Numbered from the stretch's first letter, positions 44,629 to 57,200 are shown. The stretch is DNA of 64,000 nt from Mugil cephalus (GCF_022458985.1 NC_061786.1:22507974-22571973), one strand, 5' to 3'. The notes: generated by a model not told the origin, from the letters alone. Numbers and translations: made by a program.

Positions 44629-45242
44629 CTTTATTCATCTCAATGAGAAACAGTCATTTCAGTTGAAATATTTAATTAAACCCAGTTATTTAAAAGTATG
44701 AATTTTAATTTAGAAACTGAACAGCCAGATGTTTTTTCCACATTTACAGACAATTGTTTTATCTTTTATGCTTGTGTTAAAATACTTTGTGATCCGTCTA
44801 ATCTTACACCCTGGATGTGACTTAACTTTCTGCTTTCTACAAAAGTGTACTAGCCTCACTTGTCCTCAGCTATGCAACAGAAAAAGTCTTTGATTGGTTC
44901 AACCTTACAAATAAACTAGTGGTGGAAGTTCCTTTTTGTAGTAAACATACCAAGAAAAGTAAAAATACATCATTACAAGGAAAGATTCGTCACGAAAACA
45001 CTTAATTAAAAGTATTATCAGCAAAGACATATTTCCAATGTTGTTGGTTTTGTATGTCGTTCACATTAAAATGTTGAAGTTTGCTCTATGTGTGAGCATG
45101 TGCACGCTGTCCAGAAGTTAAAGGGGGGAGGTTTGCTCTCTGAGGATGTGAGAGGAAGGGGAGGTTCAGAAGACTGCGAAGACCTGGCTCTTCTGCACTT
45201 GGCGTTTCCATCTTCTCCTTATGTGTAACAAATGAATCTATA

Positions 45243-45751
45243 TGTTGGAATTATTGTACATAATTTATCCCATATTTACTCTGAGTGTTTATGTATCTAT
45301 TAACCTCCTAGTATGCCAATGTGCAACAGTATATGTCTGTAGAGTTGCTTTGCAGGAAGGGTAAGTAGGGGAACGCGATTTCTGCTGAGTCGTCCCAGAA
45401 CCATCAGTGACATGCAGAAAGTGCGTCCTCGCCGCAGAAATATGGCTGAAGACGGAGCATAGCGTCCCGAGGACAAGGTCAAAGCGAGTAAACATGTACC
45501 AAGAAGATAGTGCTTGTATCGTTTGAGAAGTTGCAGCTATGTGCTCCCCCTCCCCATTAGCGCTGCAACTTCTGTTGTAACCAGGGACCTCCCTAAGGAA
45601 ATAAAGAGAGGGTACAGCGAGGTACGCTTCAGAGCGGTAGGAGATTGTAACTGAACGTATCTCTGCCGTTCTCCTCGCGAGTAAAAAGGAACTCTTGTCC
45701 TTCTCTTCTTTGTGCAATGTTTATGAATGTTTTAGGTTGTTGAACCTGACA
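45243..45751 (+). mobile_element. ERV3 5' LTR (about 509 bp)
   Basis: Same limits and insertion point as the other two LTRs. A 3-bp shortening lies beside the AATAAA (GAAATAAAGAGAGG). Confidence 0.75.
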
Positions 45752-45757
45752 TTTACT

Positions 45758-45774
45758 TGGTCCTTCGAGCCGGA
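45758..45774 (+). other. ERV3 primer-binding site, tRNA-Tyr type
   Basis: Same 17-base tRNA-Tyr complement as ERV1 and ERV2. Confidence 0.8.
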
Positions 45775-46369
45775 TGCCAACAGGCCAGAGGATTCCAGCA
45801 GGTGCGGTGGAATCCAGGAAAGACCGTGGCCACGGCAGAACTCTGTTAGAGAGAGTTTTCTCAGACCCTTTCTGGGCCTGGAGATCAGCCTGCCGGCTGG
45901 GATCCGACAACAGTGGTGAGTGGAATTTCACTTAAAAAGTGGCGAATAACTGAGGGTCATTGCGCGTAGAAAAAAAACCCTGGAAATCCTAGGCAGTAGC
46001 AGGTACTGAAGGACGGCGGAGTCCGAGAAATTCCGTGAAAAAGTAAAGGACGGCGGAGTCCTCTAGCGCAGTTAAATTCCGTAGTATAAGTGATAGGATG
46101 TCGGAGTCCTGCAGTACGTACGCTTAAATTCCATGTTAAAAAGGTGAGTGATTGTGTGTGTGATTGGAGATTAAAATACCACTAGGTGTTTTATCTCATA
46201 CCAAAACAGTAGGATTGTGAGTAGCGAACCTCTTGTGGATGCAAAGGCAAGAACTCTCCACTCGAAAGAGTTGAAGCGAGGGTTACCACAAAAGGTAGTT
46301 TGATCGCTGCCCACCTGAACACAAACAAGTTTTTAGAACACCCTAGGTGATAATAAAATGGACCAAATT

Positions 46370-46715
46370 CTCAAAAATGGGAAAAGGGGAAGCAAAATCG
46401 ATCCTAAAGAACAACTGCAGTCTGAAGATTGGAAGTTTATAGAAAAACGGCGCCCTGATAAAAAAAAAAAAAAAAACATCTAGATAAATGGATTGTTTAA
46501 ATACTCAAAGAATAACCGCATTACAAGATGCAATAAAAGAAAAAACTAACAGTGGAAGGATTTGGGCAAAATAGTGCAGATGGGAGAAAGTGCGACTGAT
46601 TGGGCAGAGACATCAGTAAACACATGGTATAGCTGTAGCACAGGTCTAACAAAGAAAGCCTTATTCTGGCCAGTCCAAGTATCGGCTGGTTTACACCTTG
46701 ATTAAAACAAAAGGA
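46370..46715 (+). pseudogene. ERV3 gag start joined to the tail of the 2H-like segment
   Basis: The ATG context is as in ERV2, but one G is missing from the GGGG run of the MGKGGS codons (GAAAAGGGGAAGC), which frameshifts the gag start. The same 699-bp deletion joint is present near 46547. Confidence 0.7.
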
Positions 46716-46729
46716 CTCAATGATACGTA

Positions 46730-48054
46730 ATGTTAACTGAGGCTGAGGAGCAGCTGTTAAAAGATGTTCCAGACAAATTATGGTCTAAAGGGCCTACTGA
46801 TGTGGGATTGGTGAAAGGTGCACTGCCCATTCAAATCAGACCCAATACAGAATATAGGCCGTGTGTGAGACAATATCCCTTAAAGCAAGATGCACAAGAA
46901 GGAATAAAACCAGTAATTGAAGACTTGATTGCAGCAGGGGTAATAATCCAATGTGAAGACTCCCCCTGTAACACTCCTATTTTTCCCGTTAAGAAGCAAG
47001 CTCCATCTGTAGGATGGCGCATGGTCCAAGACCTGCAAGCTGTAAATAATGCTGTAGTTCAAAGAGCCCCGTGTGTGCCTGACCCTCACACTACTAAATT
47101 CCTTATGACCAGATGCAAAGGTATTTACAGTAGTAGACATCAGTAATGCATTCTTCTTAGTGCCAGTGGACAAAAATAGTCAGTTCTGGTTTGCGTTTAC
47201 CTTCGAGGGCCAAAGATGCACATACACCAGGCTGCCCCAAGGTTACTGCGAGAGCCCAACTATTTACTCCCAAGTAATGAGTGCAAGTATGGCAAAGTTC
47301 AAACCTCCAGGGGGGAGCCAAGCATTATTGTACGTAGACGATATCTTACTGGCCTCCCCTGATATGGAAACGTGTAAAAAAGATACTCGCACTCCTAAGA
47401 CATCTAGCTGAGGAAGGTCACAAAGCAAGTAAAAATAAGCTACAAATATGCAAAGACCAGATAAAATATCTAGGGCATAGTCTTAGTGCAGGGGGACGAA
47501 CAATATTAGAAGACAGAAAAACTGCAATCCTCCAAGCTCCAAAACCAAGAACGAAGAAACAGATGATGTCCTTTCTGGGCCTGACTAATTACTGCAGAAC
47601 TTGGGTGCCTTATTATGCAGAAATAACAGCACCACTGAGCAAATTAATGTATGAAGAAAACCTCAAAATGACATCCCCTCTGAGCTGGACCGCAGAAGCT
47701 GAAGAAGCATTCTGCAACATAAAACAAGTCTTAGTGTCCAGCACAGCATTAGCGTTGCCAAATTATAGCGAAACCTTTGTTCAAATGGTAAACTGCAAAG
47801 GTCACTTTATGACCTCAGTATTGGCTCAACAGCATGGAGACAAAATGAAACCTATAGCGTACTTCTCATCTAAGTTAGACAGTGTGGCATGTGCACTTTT
47901 GTTTACAAACGAACATGACATTCTTGTCACCAGCAAGACATTCATCATGCATGTCTACGCTACTATCACAACCTCACCTCACTATAGAGAGATGCACCAC
48001 GCTGAATCTCGCCACATTATTGCCTCTACCAGAAAACGGTACGCAACACGATAG
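46730..48054 (+). pseudogene. ERV3 reverse transcriptase (broken)
   Basis: Retains the GAGAGCCC bases after RLPQGYC that ERV1 and ERV2 lack, so the frame is open into YVDD (47331-47342). It still has the shared TGA before VVDISNAFF, a private 2-bp loss near 47386 and a small deletion near 47085. Confidence 0.85.
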
Positions 48055-48628
48055 TCAAGAGCTAGTGGAACAAACGGCCAAAAGCAGAACCGATCTGACA
48101 GATCAACCATTAGAAAAAGGAGAGGTGCTGTTTGTAGATGGTTCTGCTAAAAAGAATGAACTAGGAAAAACCCTAACAGGCTATGTGGTCGTGACCCAAA
48201 AAAACGTGTTAAAAGCAGAACAGCTGCCTTCACACTACTCAGCGCAAGCAGCAGAGCTAGTAGCATTAACTGAAAGGTGTAAATTAATGCAACACAAAGA
48301 AGTAACAATCTACACTGATAGCCAGTACGCGTACGCTACGGTTCATACCTTTGCGCAGTACTGGAAAAACAGAGGCATGATTACATCAACAGGGAAGCCA
48401 GTGACACATGCCGAACTCTTAACAGATTTACTGCAAGCAGTACAATTACCTAAAGCATTAGCTATATGTAAGTGTGCGGCGCATACGTCTGGCACAGATA
48501 CCGTTTCCCTAGGAAACGCCTTCGCAGATGAAACAGCAAAGGCAGCAGCAACAGGCCAGATCAGCATTTTAACAGTAGAAAAAAGTACAATAACTTACAA
48601 GAACTTACAATCTGACGTATATGTATGA
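48055..48628 (+). pseudogene. ERV3 RNase H region
   Basis: As in ERV2, an open RNase H frame with FVDGSAKKN, TDSQYAY and the final NAFADE segment. It is frameshifted from the RT. Confidence 0.8.
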
Positions 48629-49400
48629 CCAGACAACAAACCTATCCTACCAAAAAACATGTATAAATGGGCGGCTATATTGAGCCATGGTTCTACGCAT
48701 GTCTCAACAGGAGGGATGGTAGGACAGGTACATCAATGTTATACCACTTAACTCTTATTCAAAAAAAAATTTTTTGTAGAGCATGTTTAACGTGTACTAG
48801 ACACAACCCACAAGGAAACCTGAGACCTCGTAGAGGACGGTTCCCTTCACCTCAATATCCATTCCAAATTATCCATATGGATTTTATAGAACTAAACCAG
48901 AGTGAAGGAAAAAAGTACTGTCTAGTCATAATAGATGCATTCTCAAAGTGTATTGAGCTCTTCCCAAATAAACATCCAGACAATCTGACGTGGCAAAAGC
49001 ACTCTGTAAAGATATAATCCCCAGGTATGGAATACCTGAGAAAATATACAGTGACAATGGAACTCATTTTGTAAATCAAATTGTGAAGAAGATTGATGTA
49101 ATGTTCCACATTGATCTGAAAAACCACTGTGCTTAGCATCGTCAAAGCGCTGGTTTAGTAGAAAGGATGAATGGAACAATTAAAAATAGATTGAAAACAT
49201 GTATTGAAGAGACAGGGAGACCATGGACACAATGTTTGGACTTAGTGAAATTATAAATCAATATTACATGCACCTCAGGTCTGACGCCATATGAAACGCT
49301 GTTTGGAAGATGGTGCAGATTACCTCAATTTAAAAGTCAATGGGAAACAGATGATGAGACAAATCTAGCTGACTATATGAGAACAATGTTGGAAAAACAG
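48629..49400 (+). pseudogene. ERV3 integrase (broken)
   Basis: An A-run expansion near 48762 restores one frame, so that CxxC (RACLTCTRH) and the first catalytic Asp (IHMDFIEL) are in one reading frame to 49017. The shared stops near 49134 and 49253 remain. Confidence 0.8.
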
Positions 49401-50194
49401 AAACAGAAACAAACTGATGAGAACCCCTCCACTAGCTTATCCAGCATTATGCCACAACAATGGCAACGTAAGAAAAGGTCTCTAGCTTGGCAGGGTGCAG
49501 GTGATCCGACATATATTGACGCCGTCGGGATTCCACGTGGTGTTCCAGACGAATACAAATTGGCTGATCAGATAGCAGCAGGATTTGAGTCCTCAATTTG
49601 TTGGTGGTGTACAACTAACAAGACCGTAGACGGGATCAATTACGTCCACTACAACATACAAAAACTGGGAAATTGGACACTGAGTGGTTTCGAGGCAGTC
49701 CACGATCAACTGGCTGCAACTTCCCTCATGGCTTTCCAGAATGGAATAGCCCTGGACATGCTATTGGCCGAAAAGGGAGGTGTTTGTGCTGTGTTTGGTG
49801 AACAGCGTTGCACATTTATCCCTAATAATACCAAGGCCATAGAGGGGCTCTGAACACTCGATGGAAAGATGAAAGAACACTCTGGATGTGGGACTCCTGG
49901 ATGGATGCCTTTGGGAAGTATAGAGCACTTGTGTTCTCTTTTCTGGTTTCCATAGCAGTATTTGCTGCAATTCTAACCTTGTGTGGATGTTGTTGTCTGC
50001 TCTGTCTGCGTGCCTTGCTTAACCATCTCATCACCACAGCTATCTCACCCATGGAAAACAAAATGGCGCAAATGTATCCCCTGCTCGGCAGCGATCCTCA
50101 GAGCGATGAGGGGGACAGTGATGACGAAAAGGAGCCAACCTTTTCCCTGCCTGACCTGTACCCCGAGCCTGCTGAATACGACTCCGACTGTTAA
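49401..50194 (+). pseudogene. ERV3 env transmembrane subunit, surface subunit deleted
   Basis: Organised as in ERV2. One of the paired cysteines of the C-x6-C-C motif is replaced by arginine (near 49806). The same frameshift at about 49853 separates the ectodomain from the membrane segment and acidic tail (49886-50194). Confidence 0.8.
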
Positions 50195-50969
50195 GTAGCT
50201 CTGAGTGTAAATGTGTTTGTGCTCATAAAAATGACCTTACAGCTGAAAATCTAATTGAAGTGGCTGTTCCAAAGCGAAATGAGAATTTGAGCAAAAATGT
50301 GATAAACAAAACAAAGTACACATTTGTCAAAACTGTACATAACTCCAATACTACATGCAAAAGTTACTTTCCACCACTTTTCAGCAGACGGAGAAAAGAG
50401 AAAGTGTCTTTAGCAGAGGATGAACTTTGGCAGGTTTAAAAGTAACAATGGCAAATGTTGATTAGCAGTGGCGCTAAAATATTCTATATTCAATCTTAAA
50501 GTTGTTTTGGGGCCTTGGAGGCGTTGGCCATCTTTACCAGCACAACACGTTCTTGCTGACTGGCCTGCTGAACACTTTATTCTTTGCTTTTTTTTTTTTT
50601 TATTACCTTATATTACTTCCTCTATGTGGTGAACCATGTTGTGGTCGTCTGTTTTTCATACCAATCTTTAACCAATCAGCATTCGACCCAGCAAAAACCA
50701 TTTGCAAGTTTGAGAACTATATCACCATCTGGATGAGAAACTCCTCACTCTTTGAACAGACGCTCTACTCCTCACTCTTTGAACAAGCGACTCTACCAAA
50801 TGGACAACAAACTGTGGTAAGTAGAGTTATTTCTTTTGTTGCTGTTTTCAGGCTTTGACGTGTGATGAACTGTGTTTGAGAGAGACATCAGAATCAGTAG
50901 ATTTCTATGAAAAAGTGCAAAAACCCTCACAAAATATGTTTTGTGCACAGGATTGCATGCTTTTGGAAA

Positions 50970-51813
50970 ATGGCCATGGCTGCACTTTTGGCAGCAGCGC
51001 TAATGGGAAAGGTAGAGTAATCTGCTTCCTGCTTTGAACTGTGTTAAAAAAAAAAAAAAAATGAGATCACTGGAAGATTTAATTTTATTTCTTCTGTATT
51101 TATTGCTTTTCCAGAATGATGCCAAAGCTGAAATCCAGCTAGATATGGCTCCAAACTCTGTTGATGACATGTACGCTGGATGTGAAAGCAAGATGGAAGC
51201 TCTAGTGAATAGCACGTACTTGGTGAATGAATTAAAGAATGACAAAGTTTTTGAAAAGGCTTGGAAGAATGCAACGATAAATAAAAATCCTGAGCTGTCA
51301 GAGTATCAGAGAAGGGCTGTTTATGTTTATACAGATAAAGATACAAATATCTATTCCGTCTTCAATGAAAAGGTTCGAACCCAGAGGTCCAGTTACAAGA
51401 CTGAGGCATTCAAGTATCATTCACTGCACTTCTTCCTCACACGCGCCCTTCAAACTCTCAAACTTAAAAATAAAAAGTGTCTCACTGGATACCGCAGAAC
51501 CAACCTCAGCTTCACCTACAACGGAACGTTTCGCTTTGGGTCCTTCACCTCCAGCTCACATACTACATACGCTAATGATACATTTGGAACTAAAACGTGC
51601 TTTGAGATAAACACCTGCTTTGGAGCCGAAATCTCATCGTATTCTGCGTTTGAGTCAGAGAGAGAAATCCTGATTCCTCCTTATGAGGTTTTTAAAGTCA
51701 CAAAGACAGAGAGAACAACAAAAAAGAAACCTCTTCCATGTGAGGTGGTCTACACAGTTAAAAGCGAGAGAACTCAATCCAATTTGAATTGTGCTCTTGT
51801 GAAAAAAAAGTGA
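50970..51813 (+). CDS. ART4: secreted-type mono-ADP-ribosyltransferase, two coding exons
   Basis: Preferred exons are 50970-51011 and 51115-51813 (246 aa). Catalytic residues are intact, with ERE at 51658-51666. Five codons are missing before RFGSF relative to ART2 (NGT in place of NPKNPM-type sequence), and the C-terminal part has a shorter SERTQSN loop. Blocks shared with ART1 (EIQLDMAP, INKNPELSEYQ, VTKTERTTKKKPLPCE) alternate with blocks shared with ART2 and ART3 (TQRS.YKTEAFKYH, SAFESERE), giving a mosaic. CCAAT box at 50672-50676. It is the only copy followed by the 228-bp segment with three AATAAA signals. Confidence 0.85.
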
Positions 51814-51920
51814 CACATTTAACAGATGTTTGCTATTGTTATAAAAAAAAACATACAGAATTGTGGCAGATTAGTCAATTAATATTTTAGAATCTATTTA
51901 AAATTGGACCCACAGATTCA

Positions 51921-52063
51921 AATAAAGGTATAATATTATTACTGTTCCAGTGATATATGTACTGTGTAAAGCACGTTCTGTTTTGTAAACCACAGTTTCA
52001 TAGACTATTACATGTACTGTCGACTATATTGTGCAAATAAAGGCCAAATGTAAAACAAATAAA
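51921..52063 (+). terminator. Polyadenylation signals behind ART4
   Basis: AATAAA occurs at 51921-51926, 52036-52041 and 52058-52063, about 110-250 bases after the ART4 stop. The segment carrying them is missing in units 1-3. Confidence 0.55.
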
Positions 52064-52168
52064 GATGCTTGATTCTCTTGTTCTTTCTTGTGCTGGTGAC
52101 AGAAACCAGCGCTCAGTAGACGGCATGTGTCTCTACTGGACACCTTCACTGCAAATGTTAAAGAACAT

Positions 52169-52188
52169 GATAGATAGATAGATAGATA
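52169..52188 (+). repeat. Short GATA repeat behind ART4
   Basis: Five GATA units at the position of the long arrays in units 2 and 3. Confidence 0.9.
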
Positions 52189-52730
52189 CTTTATTCATCT
52201 CAATGAGAAACAGTCATTTCAGTTGAAATATTTAATTAAAGCCAGTTATTTAAAAGTATTAATTTTAATTTAGAAACTGAACAGCCAGATGTTGTTCCAC
52301 ATTTACAGACAAAAAAAAAAGTGTACTAGCCTCGCTTGTCCTCAGCTATGCAACAGAAAAAGTCTTTGATTGGTTTAACCTTACAAATAAACTAGTGGCG
52401 GAAGTTTTTTTGTAGTAAACATACCAATAAAAGTAAAAATACATCATTACAAGGAAAGATTCGTCACGAAAACACTTAATTAAAAGTATTATCAGCAACA
52501 TTACGCAGTCTGACATTATTAAAGCTAAATTATATCAGTGTGTCTGTAGCTGCTGAGGGCAGAGCTAGTGTACAGTACTTGTATATACTTTATATCCAGG
52601 GTACAACAGATAAACCTGAGGGGTTGTGATGATGTAATGATCACTAATAACCATGACTAAAGACCATGCAAAGACCCGACTCTTCTTCACTTGGCGTTTC
52701 CATCTTCTCCTTCTGTGTAACAAATGAATC

Positions 52731-53028
52731 TACAGGATGTAACTGTTCATGAACTCTGACTCGTCAACTGCTCAATGATAAATCTTTGTGTTATGTCTCC
52801 ATCTAGTGGTAATGAGTTGAACGGCACTAACCGATTTACATTTAATTTCACTGTAAGAAACCTGATGACCAGCTTTGTTGTTAATACTAACCACTGCCAG
52901 TTCACCCAGTCTTTCTTGTGCCATGGAAGATCTCAGGTAGTTCTTATTAAGCTTAACTGTAGATGCATCAGTCACAATTGTGTGAGTGTTGCGTCTGTTC
53001 ACAATTGTGTTAATTAATTAACACAATT
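52731..53028. other. Spacer right of the array
   Basis: Sequence after the empty ERV site. It holds an open frame of about 80 codons in each direction without recognisable features, and a short AATTAATTAA palindrome near 53010-53022. No gene is supported. Confidence 0.4.
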
Positions 53029-53536
53029 GACATTAACACCTGCCAACCCGCCAAATAGGGATGAATTTCAGCTGTGGCGGGAAGCACAGCCACTGATATG
53101 GCCTAAATATGTGCCACAAATGCTATTTATTTATTGACGCACCACTTCACATGTTCAATGAAATGTTATTCAAATGAGGGGGCTGTCCACACTGGCTGAA
53201 CGTTCACCGATTTATTGATCGATCCATGAGTGCACGGATCGACTGCACATGCCTTTTCACAGTTAGCCCGGTAGCTCGGTTGCTAATATAAACATGTCGG
53301 TAATAAAGAGTAGATGCCGGCGCATTCATGGACAATGAAGAGTAGACTCAGCATTGACTGCTCATGTGCAGAAACGTCGCCGCCATCTTGGACCGGTCTA
53401 AACTCAGCCTCCAGCTGCAGCTGCTAAGGTGTTTACACAAAATACTGTGCAGCTTCTCCCACAACAGGACACGAGGAATTACTGTTCACAAGTAAGACTG
53501 AACACCTCTATTGGTTATTGATTCACTAGTTACTGT
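53029..53536 (+). repeat. Flanking duplication block B, right copy
   Basis: Partner of 26791-27376. Here it is joined directly to block A at about 53541, whereas on the left the order is A, then B 3 kb later. Confidence 0.9.
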
Positions 53537-53541
53537 TACGG

Positions 53542-55716
53542 TCTGTCTCTTTCTTGTGTGACATTTCAGAGGTTGTTGAAAAACACAGATGTCTGGTTTA
53601 AGTGCTCCTTATGTACTAGCATAACATTCAAATACTTGAATTTTTAAACGTGTTATTTAACAACAAAATCAGTTCAAGTGAATTTTGGACTGAATTTACG
53701 CTATGTATTTTGAAGTTACCTTAAATAACTATTACTATGTTCATTCATATTAATCATATTTATTATTTTACCATTGATGCTTCAGAATGTAAGGGGAAGG
53801 GATACAGATAAAAATGTCTTTTGGCTAAATTTACAGACGAAATGTAAATATTAGCAGCAGTACCTAGTTGCAGCAGTTAGCAATCTTCATTAGCATTGAT
53901 ATATTACTTCATTATTTATCATGAATTTAACCGTCAAAGCTAAGCTAGGTTTAGCTTCCTTAGCTCGCCACTATTGACATTAGCAGTATTAGCTGTACGA
54001 GCTAACGTTCTAGATTTGCACATTTAGCTATTATAATACAAATTGATAATATGTCACGTCATGAATTTGATCTGGTTTAACAACAAGAAATTGGAGGAAA
54101 GTTAGATTTCACTTTAGCTGAATTTAGCAGACGGTTAGCTTTGGCTAAAACCGAAGTCTAAGTTTGGCAGCGCTGTTTTGGGCCTATGAAGTAACATTTA
54201 ATACCAACATTTATTTGTATTTAATCATTCACTTAAATGCTATAAGTGATTTTATGTGTTGTAAATCAAATGACTCAACTAGTTTTACATTTTTTAGGTT
54301 TCAAACTATGTAGCATTTAGCTTTAGCTTGCTAGCGTTTGGTGGTTGTGTAAAGTTCAAAGACCTCGAGCTAAATATGAGACAGGCGATAGTTTGTTAAC
54401 TTTTATTTGGAGCGACATCCATCTAATAATCAACAAAACTGTTGTGAATAAAATATTTTGCCAAAAGTAAGTAAAGGTAAGAGCAAGCTCATTAGGAAAA
54501 CAGTTTACTTCTGTCATGTAAAATGCAAAATCTTGGAAAAAATAAATGTAAAACTGTTTCTGGGTGCAAATCACAAAGAGAGCAGTTGATGTCTTTTTAA
54601 AAAAGAACATTTGCATATAATGGGTTATATATAGTGCATATAACCCGTATTTATGGATGAGTACAAATTTGTGTGGGAGCATCCAAACCTTTTCTAACAA
54701 TCCACATTAACATCCAGTAGGCAGCGACATTTGGGCAGGGAGTGGAGATGTCCTACGGTCCGTGAAGGCGCGTCGCTCCGCTGAGAGGCTGCGGGTCTGC
54801 GGCTCTGGAGGATGAGGAGCGGCGGGGATGCTGCTGCCTCCTCTCCGCCGATCACACGCTCCATTCCGCTGCCGTTTTGAAGGGAAGCAGCCGCTGCCAT
54901 GGCCTCGGACAGTAAGTACCCACATCTCCTCACCTCACAGCCGCCTCCGGGCCTGGTTCAGTCATTGTGTTTGTTTTGCCGCGTCGTTGCAGAAGATGCG
55001 CTCTGTTTACAGGTTTATTCATATGGGCTGACGGGGAGGGACATTATGTGCAGGCCAGTTTATCCCGTTTCCATCTATTACTGGTGCGTTTGGTTCATAG
55101 CGACGTAATTTGATATTTAACACCATGTCCCAGTCAGAAAAGAAGACAAAATGTGTTATTTCCCTGGTCTTCCTGCAGAGACTCACCTTACAGTGGATTT
55201 GTGGCACATAGTGGAGAGTTGATAGTTGCCTCATCATGGCCACTTCATGGAGGCCTGTCTCTATCACATCTGCACAGTACACTGCAAATATTATTCATCT
55301 GCATTTGGAAAATAAATGTAGATTTATTTTATTTTCCATATGTGCTGCTGTAACGAGAGCACGTGTGGTTTAATGCACGTGTCTTATAAAACAAGATGCA
55401 TAGTCGTAGTTTTAAATAAAGCGTTGGACAGGATTAAATGTTTAAAATGACATAACTAAAAAGAAAATACTGTATTATTTTATTATATTCTAATATATCA
55501 TAATATATAGATGCAAGAATAATCCAGGATGTAAAACAAGAGTTTATTATTATTATTATTCCTGACATGTTTTATCGTTATTCTGCATTGTTCCAGTCCT
55601 CCTGTGTTCCCTGCACATAAAGGTGACAAAAGTAAACACAACAGACCAGTCATGCAGGATTAACAGAACCTTTACAGCTACATGCAGGTGAGCAGTGAGA
55701 GGAAAGTTGTCTGCTC
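53542..55716 (+). repeat. Flanking duplication block A, right copy, with about 960 bp not in the left copy
   Basis: Matches 22884-23755 at 53542-54505 and 55466-55716. The intervening segment (about 54506-55465) carries the GC-rich first-exon candidate and is absent on the left. Bases 53640-54030 also show extra sequence relative to the left copy, with TTAGCATT-type words. Confidence 0.85.
54700..54911 (+). CDS. Candidate first exon of an unidentified downstream gene
   Basis: A CpG-rich stretch (about 54720-54910) that stands out from AT-rich surroundings ends in GCTGCCATGGCC, an excellent Kozak context. The ATG is at 54899-54901, followed by codons for A, S and D and one extra base before a perfect GTAAGT donor at 54912. 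This is the usual look of a vertebrate CpG-island promoter with a first exon having a short coding part (13 nt). The next exon is not identified; a weak candidate is at about 57457. In other vertebrates SNAPC1 is followed by SYT16, but four residues are not enough for assignment. Confidence 0.45.
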
Positions 55717-56252
55717 AGGTTTTCTTTAAGCTTCGGGTGGCGAGTGTCTCTTAATTCAAACATGACACGACCCAGAGAGAGAAACAAACAAACACACACA
55801 CATAAGAAAATAGACTGACCAGTCGATTTAACTGAGCCAACATCTAAAAAATAAGAAACAAAAACAAAATCCAAGCCTGTTATAAATGAAAGTTAATATC
55901 AATTTAAGACATAAAACATTAAGATATTGATATATATTTATTATACCAATAATAATATACTCCTTTTATTTTGAAGGAGCAGGACTCTGAGGAAGGGGGT
56001 CAACTCTTTATGTCTTGAAGTCAGTCAGTCTTTCTGCCTTTAGGAAGAAAACTTTTAGCTGTAAAAATCTGTGGAGCCACTGAGATAAATGTGTGATTTG
56101 TGTCTTTTGCGTCTGTGTCTGGATGTGACTTGAGAACATCCTCAGATTCATCCAGCTCCAGTGAACAGGAAGGAGCAGTCGGCCGTGAGCTCTCCATCCT
56201 CTCTGGTTATATCGTGTCCTAGTTACAGACCGGTCCGATGTCTAATTCATGG

Positions 56253-56255
<3 letters not shown>
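55717..56255. other. Non-coding stretch
   Basis: AT-rich intron-like sequence with no recognisable element. Confidence 0.35.
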
Positions 56256-56291
<36 letters not shown>

Positions 56292-56302
56292 GGGGGGGGG
56301 GG
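56256..56302 (+). repeat. GT microsatellite followed by a G homopolymer
   Basis: About 16 GT units then 14 G residues, echoing the arrangement at 1.65-1.74 kb. Confidence 0.95.
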
Positions 56303-56469
56303 TGAACTACCTTCAGATCCATGTTTGTTTGAGATCTGGAGCTAATGGTGGCGGCTATAAAAGTTAGATTAGAGTTGTTGATCCACAGTTAAACTGTCTC
56401 CTGGGTTCTGTTTTACTGCACTGCTGCCTCTTATACTGGTTCTTGTGTTGGTCCCATGTTGATTTGTGG

Positions 56470-57200
56470 TAATGTTGTGTGTATTTCTGGTACCTTTATG
56501 TTTATTTAATATCTATCTGTGGTCATTTTGTGTCCTTCTTGTTGTTTTACTTTATTTTATTGTCGTTTCATGTTGAATTTGGAGATGATGTGTATTTTTG
56601 TGCTTATTTTCTGTCTATATGTGAACTTCTTGTGTGTGTTTTGCATCATTTTTATCGTTGTTCCATGTTTATCTGTGGACATTTTGTGTCTTTTTTGTCA
56701 TAATTTTATGTCAGATTCTGGTAATTTTGTGTCTAATTGTAGTTATTTGTGCACTTTCGGTTGCTCTGCATTATTGTGTATTGGTCCCATGTTGATTTCT
56801 GGTCATTTTCTTTGTGTGTTTTTGGTAATTTTTTGTTTATTTAAAGTCTGTGGTCATTTTGTGTCTGTTTGTTGCTTTGTATTATTCTGTATCAGTGGAC
56901 ATTCTTCTTTAGCTTCTCTTCTTTGTGTTTATTTGTGATTATTTTCTATTTGTGGTCATTTTGTGCACTTCTTGTTGTATTGCATGTTGATTTGTGGACA
57001 TTTTTTGTCTATTTGTGATCATTTTATGCCTATTTGTGGCCTTCTTGTGTGTTTTGCATTATTTTATTATCATTCCATGTTGATTTGTGGACATTTTGTG
57101 TCCTTTTCTTTTAATTTGTTTGTGTATTTTTGGTCATTTTATGTCTTTTTGTGCTTGTTTAATGTCTGTTTTGTGCTCATTTTTTTCATTTTATGTCTTT
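56470..57200 (+). repeat. Degenerate TGTGGTCATTTTGTGT minisatellite
   Basis: Variants of TTTGTGGTCATTTTGTGTC and GTTGATTTGTGGACATTTTGTG recur irregularly over about 730 bp. The long frames rich in ICGHFVS-type words result from this repeat. A sparser related patch lies at 58285-58640. Similar repeats are common in percomorph introns (recognition by memory). Confidence 0.75.

Larger units (their letters stand above)
50521..52730 (+). repeat. Unit 4 of the array (ART4, no ERV)
   Basis: Begins like the other units and stays colinear to AACAAATGAATCTACA near 52731, where units 1-3 enter the LTR. It then continues with unrelated sequence, so it appears to preserve the empty ERV site. It carries 51921-52148, absent from units 1-3, and has its own replacement sequence near 52500-52680. 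Confidence 0.8.
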
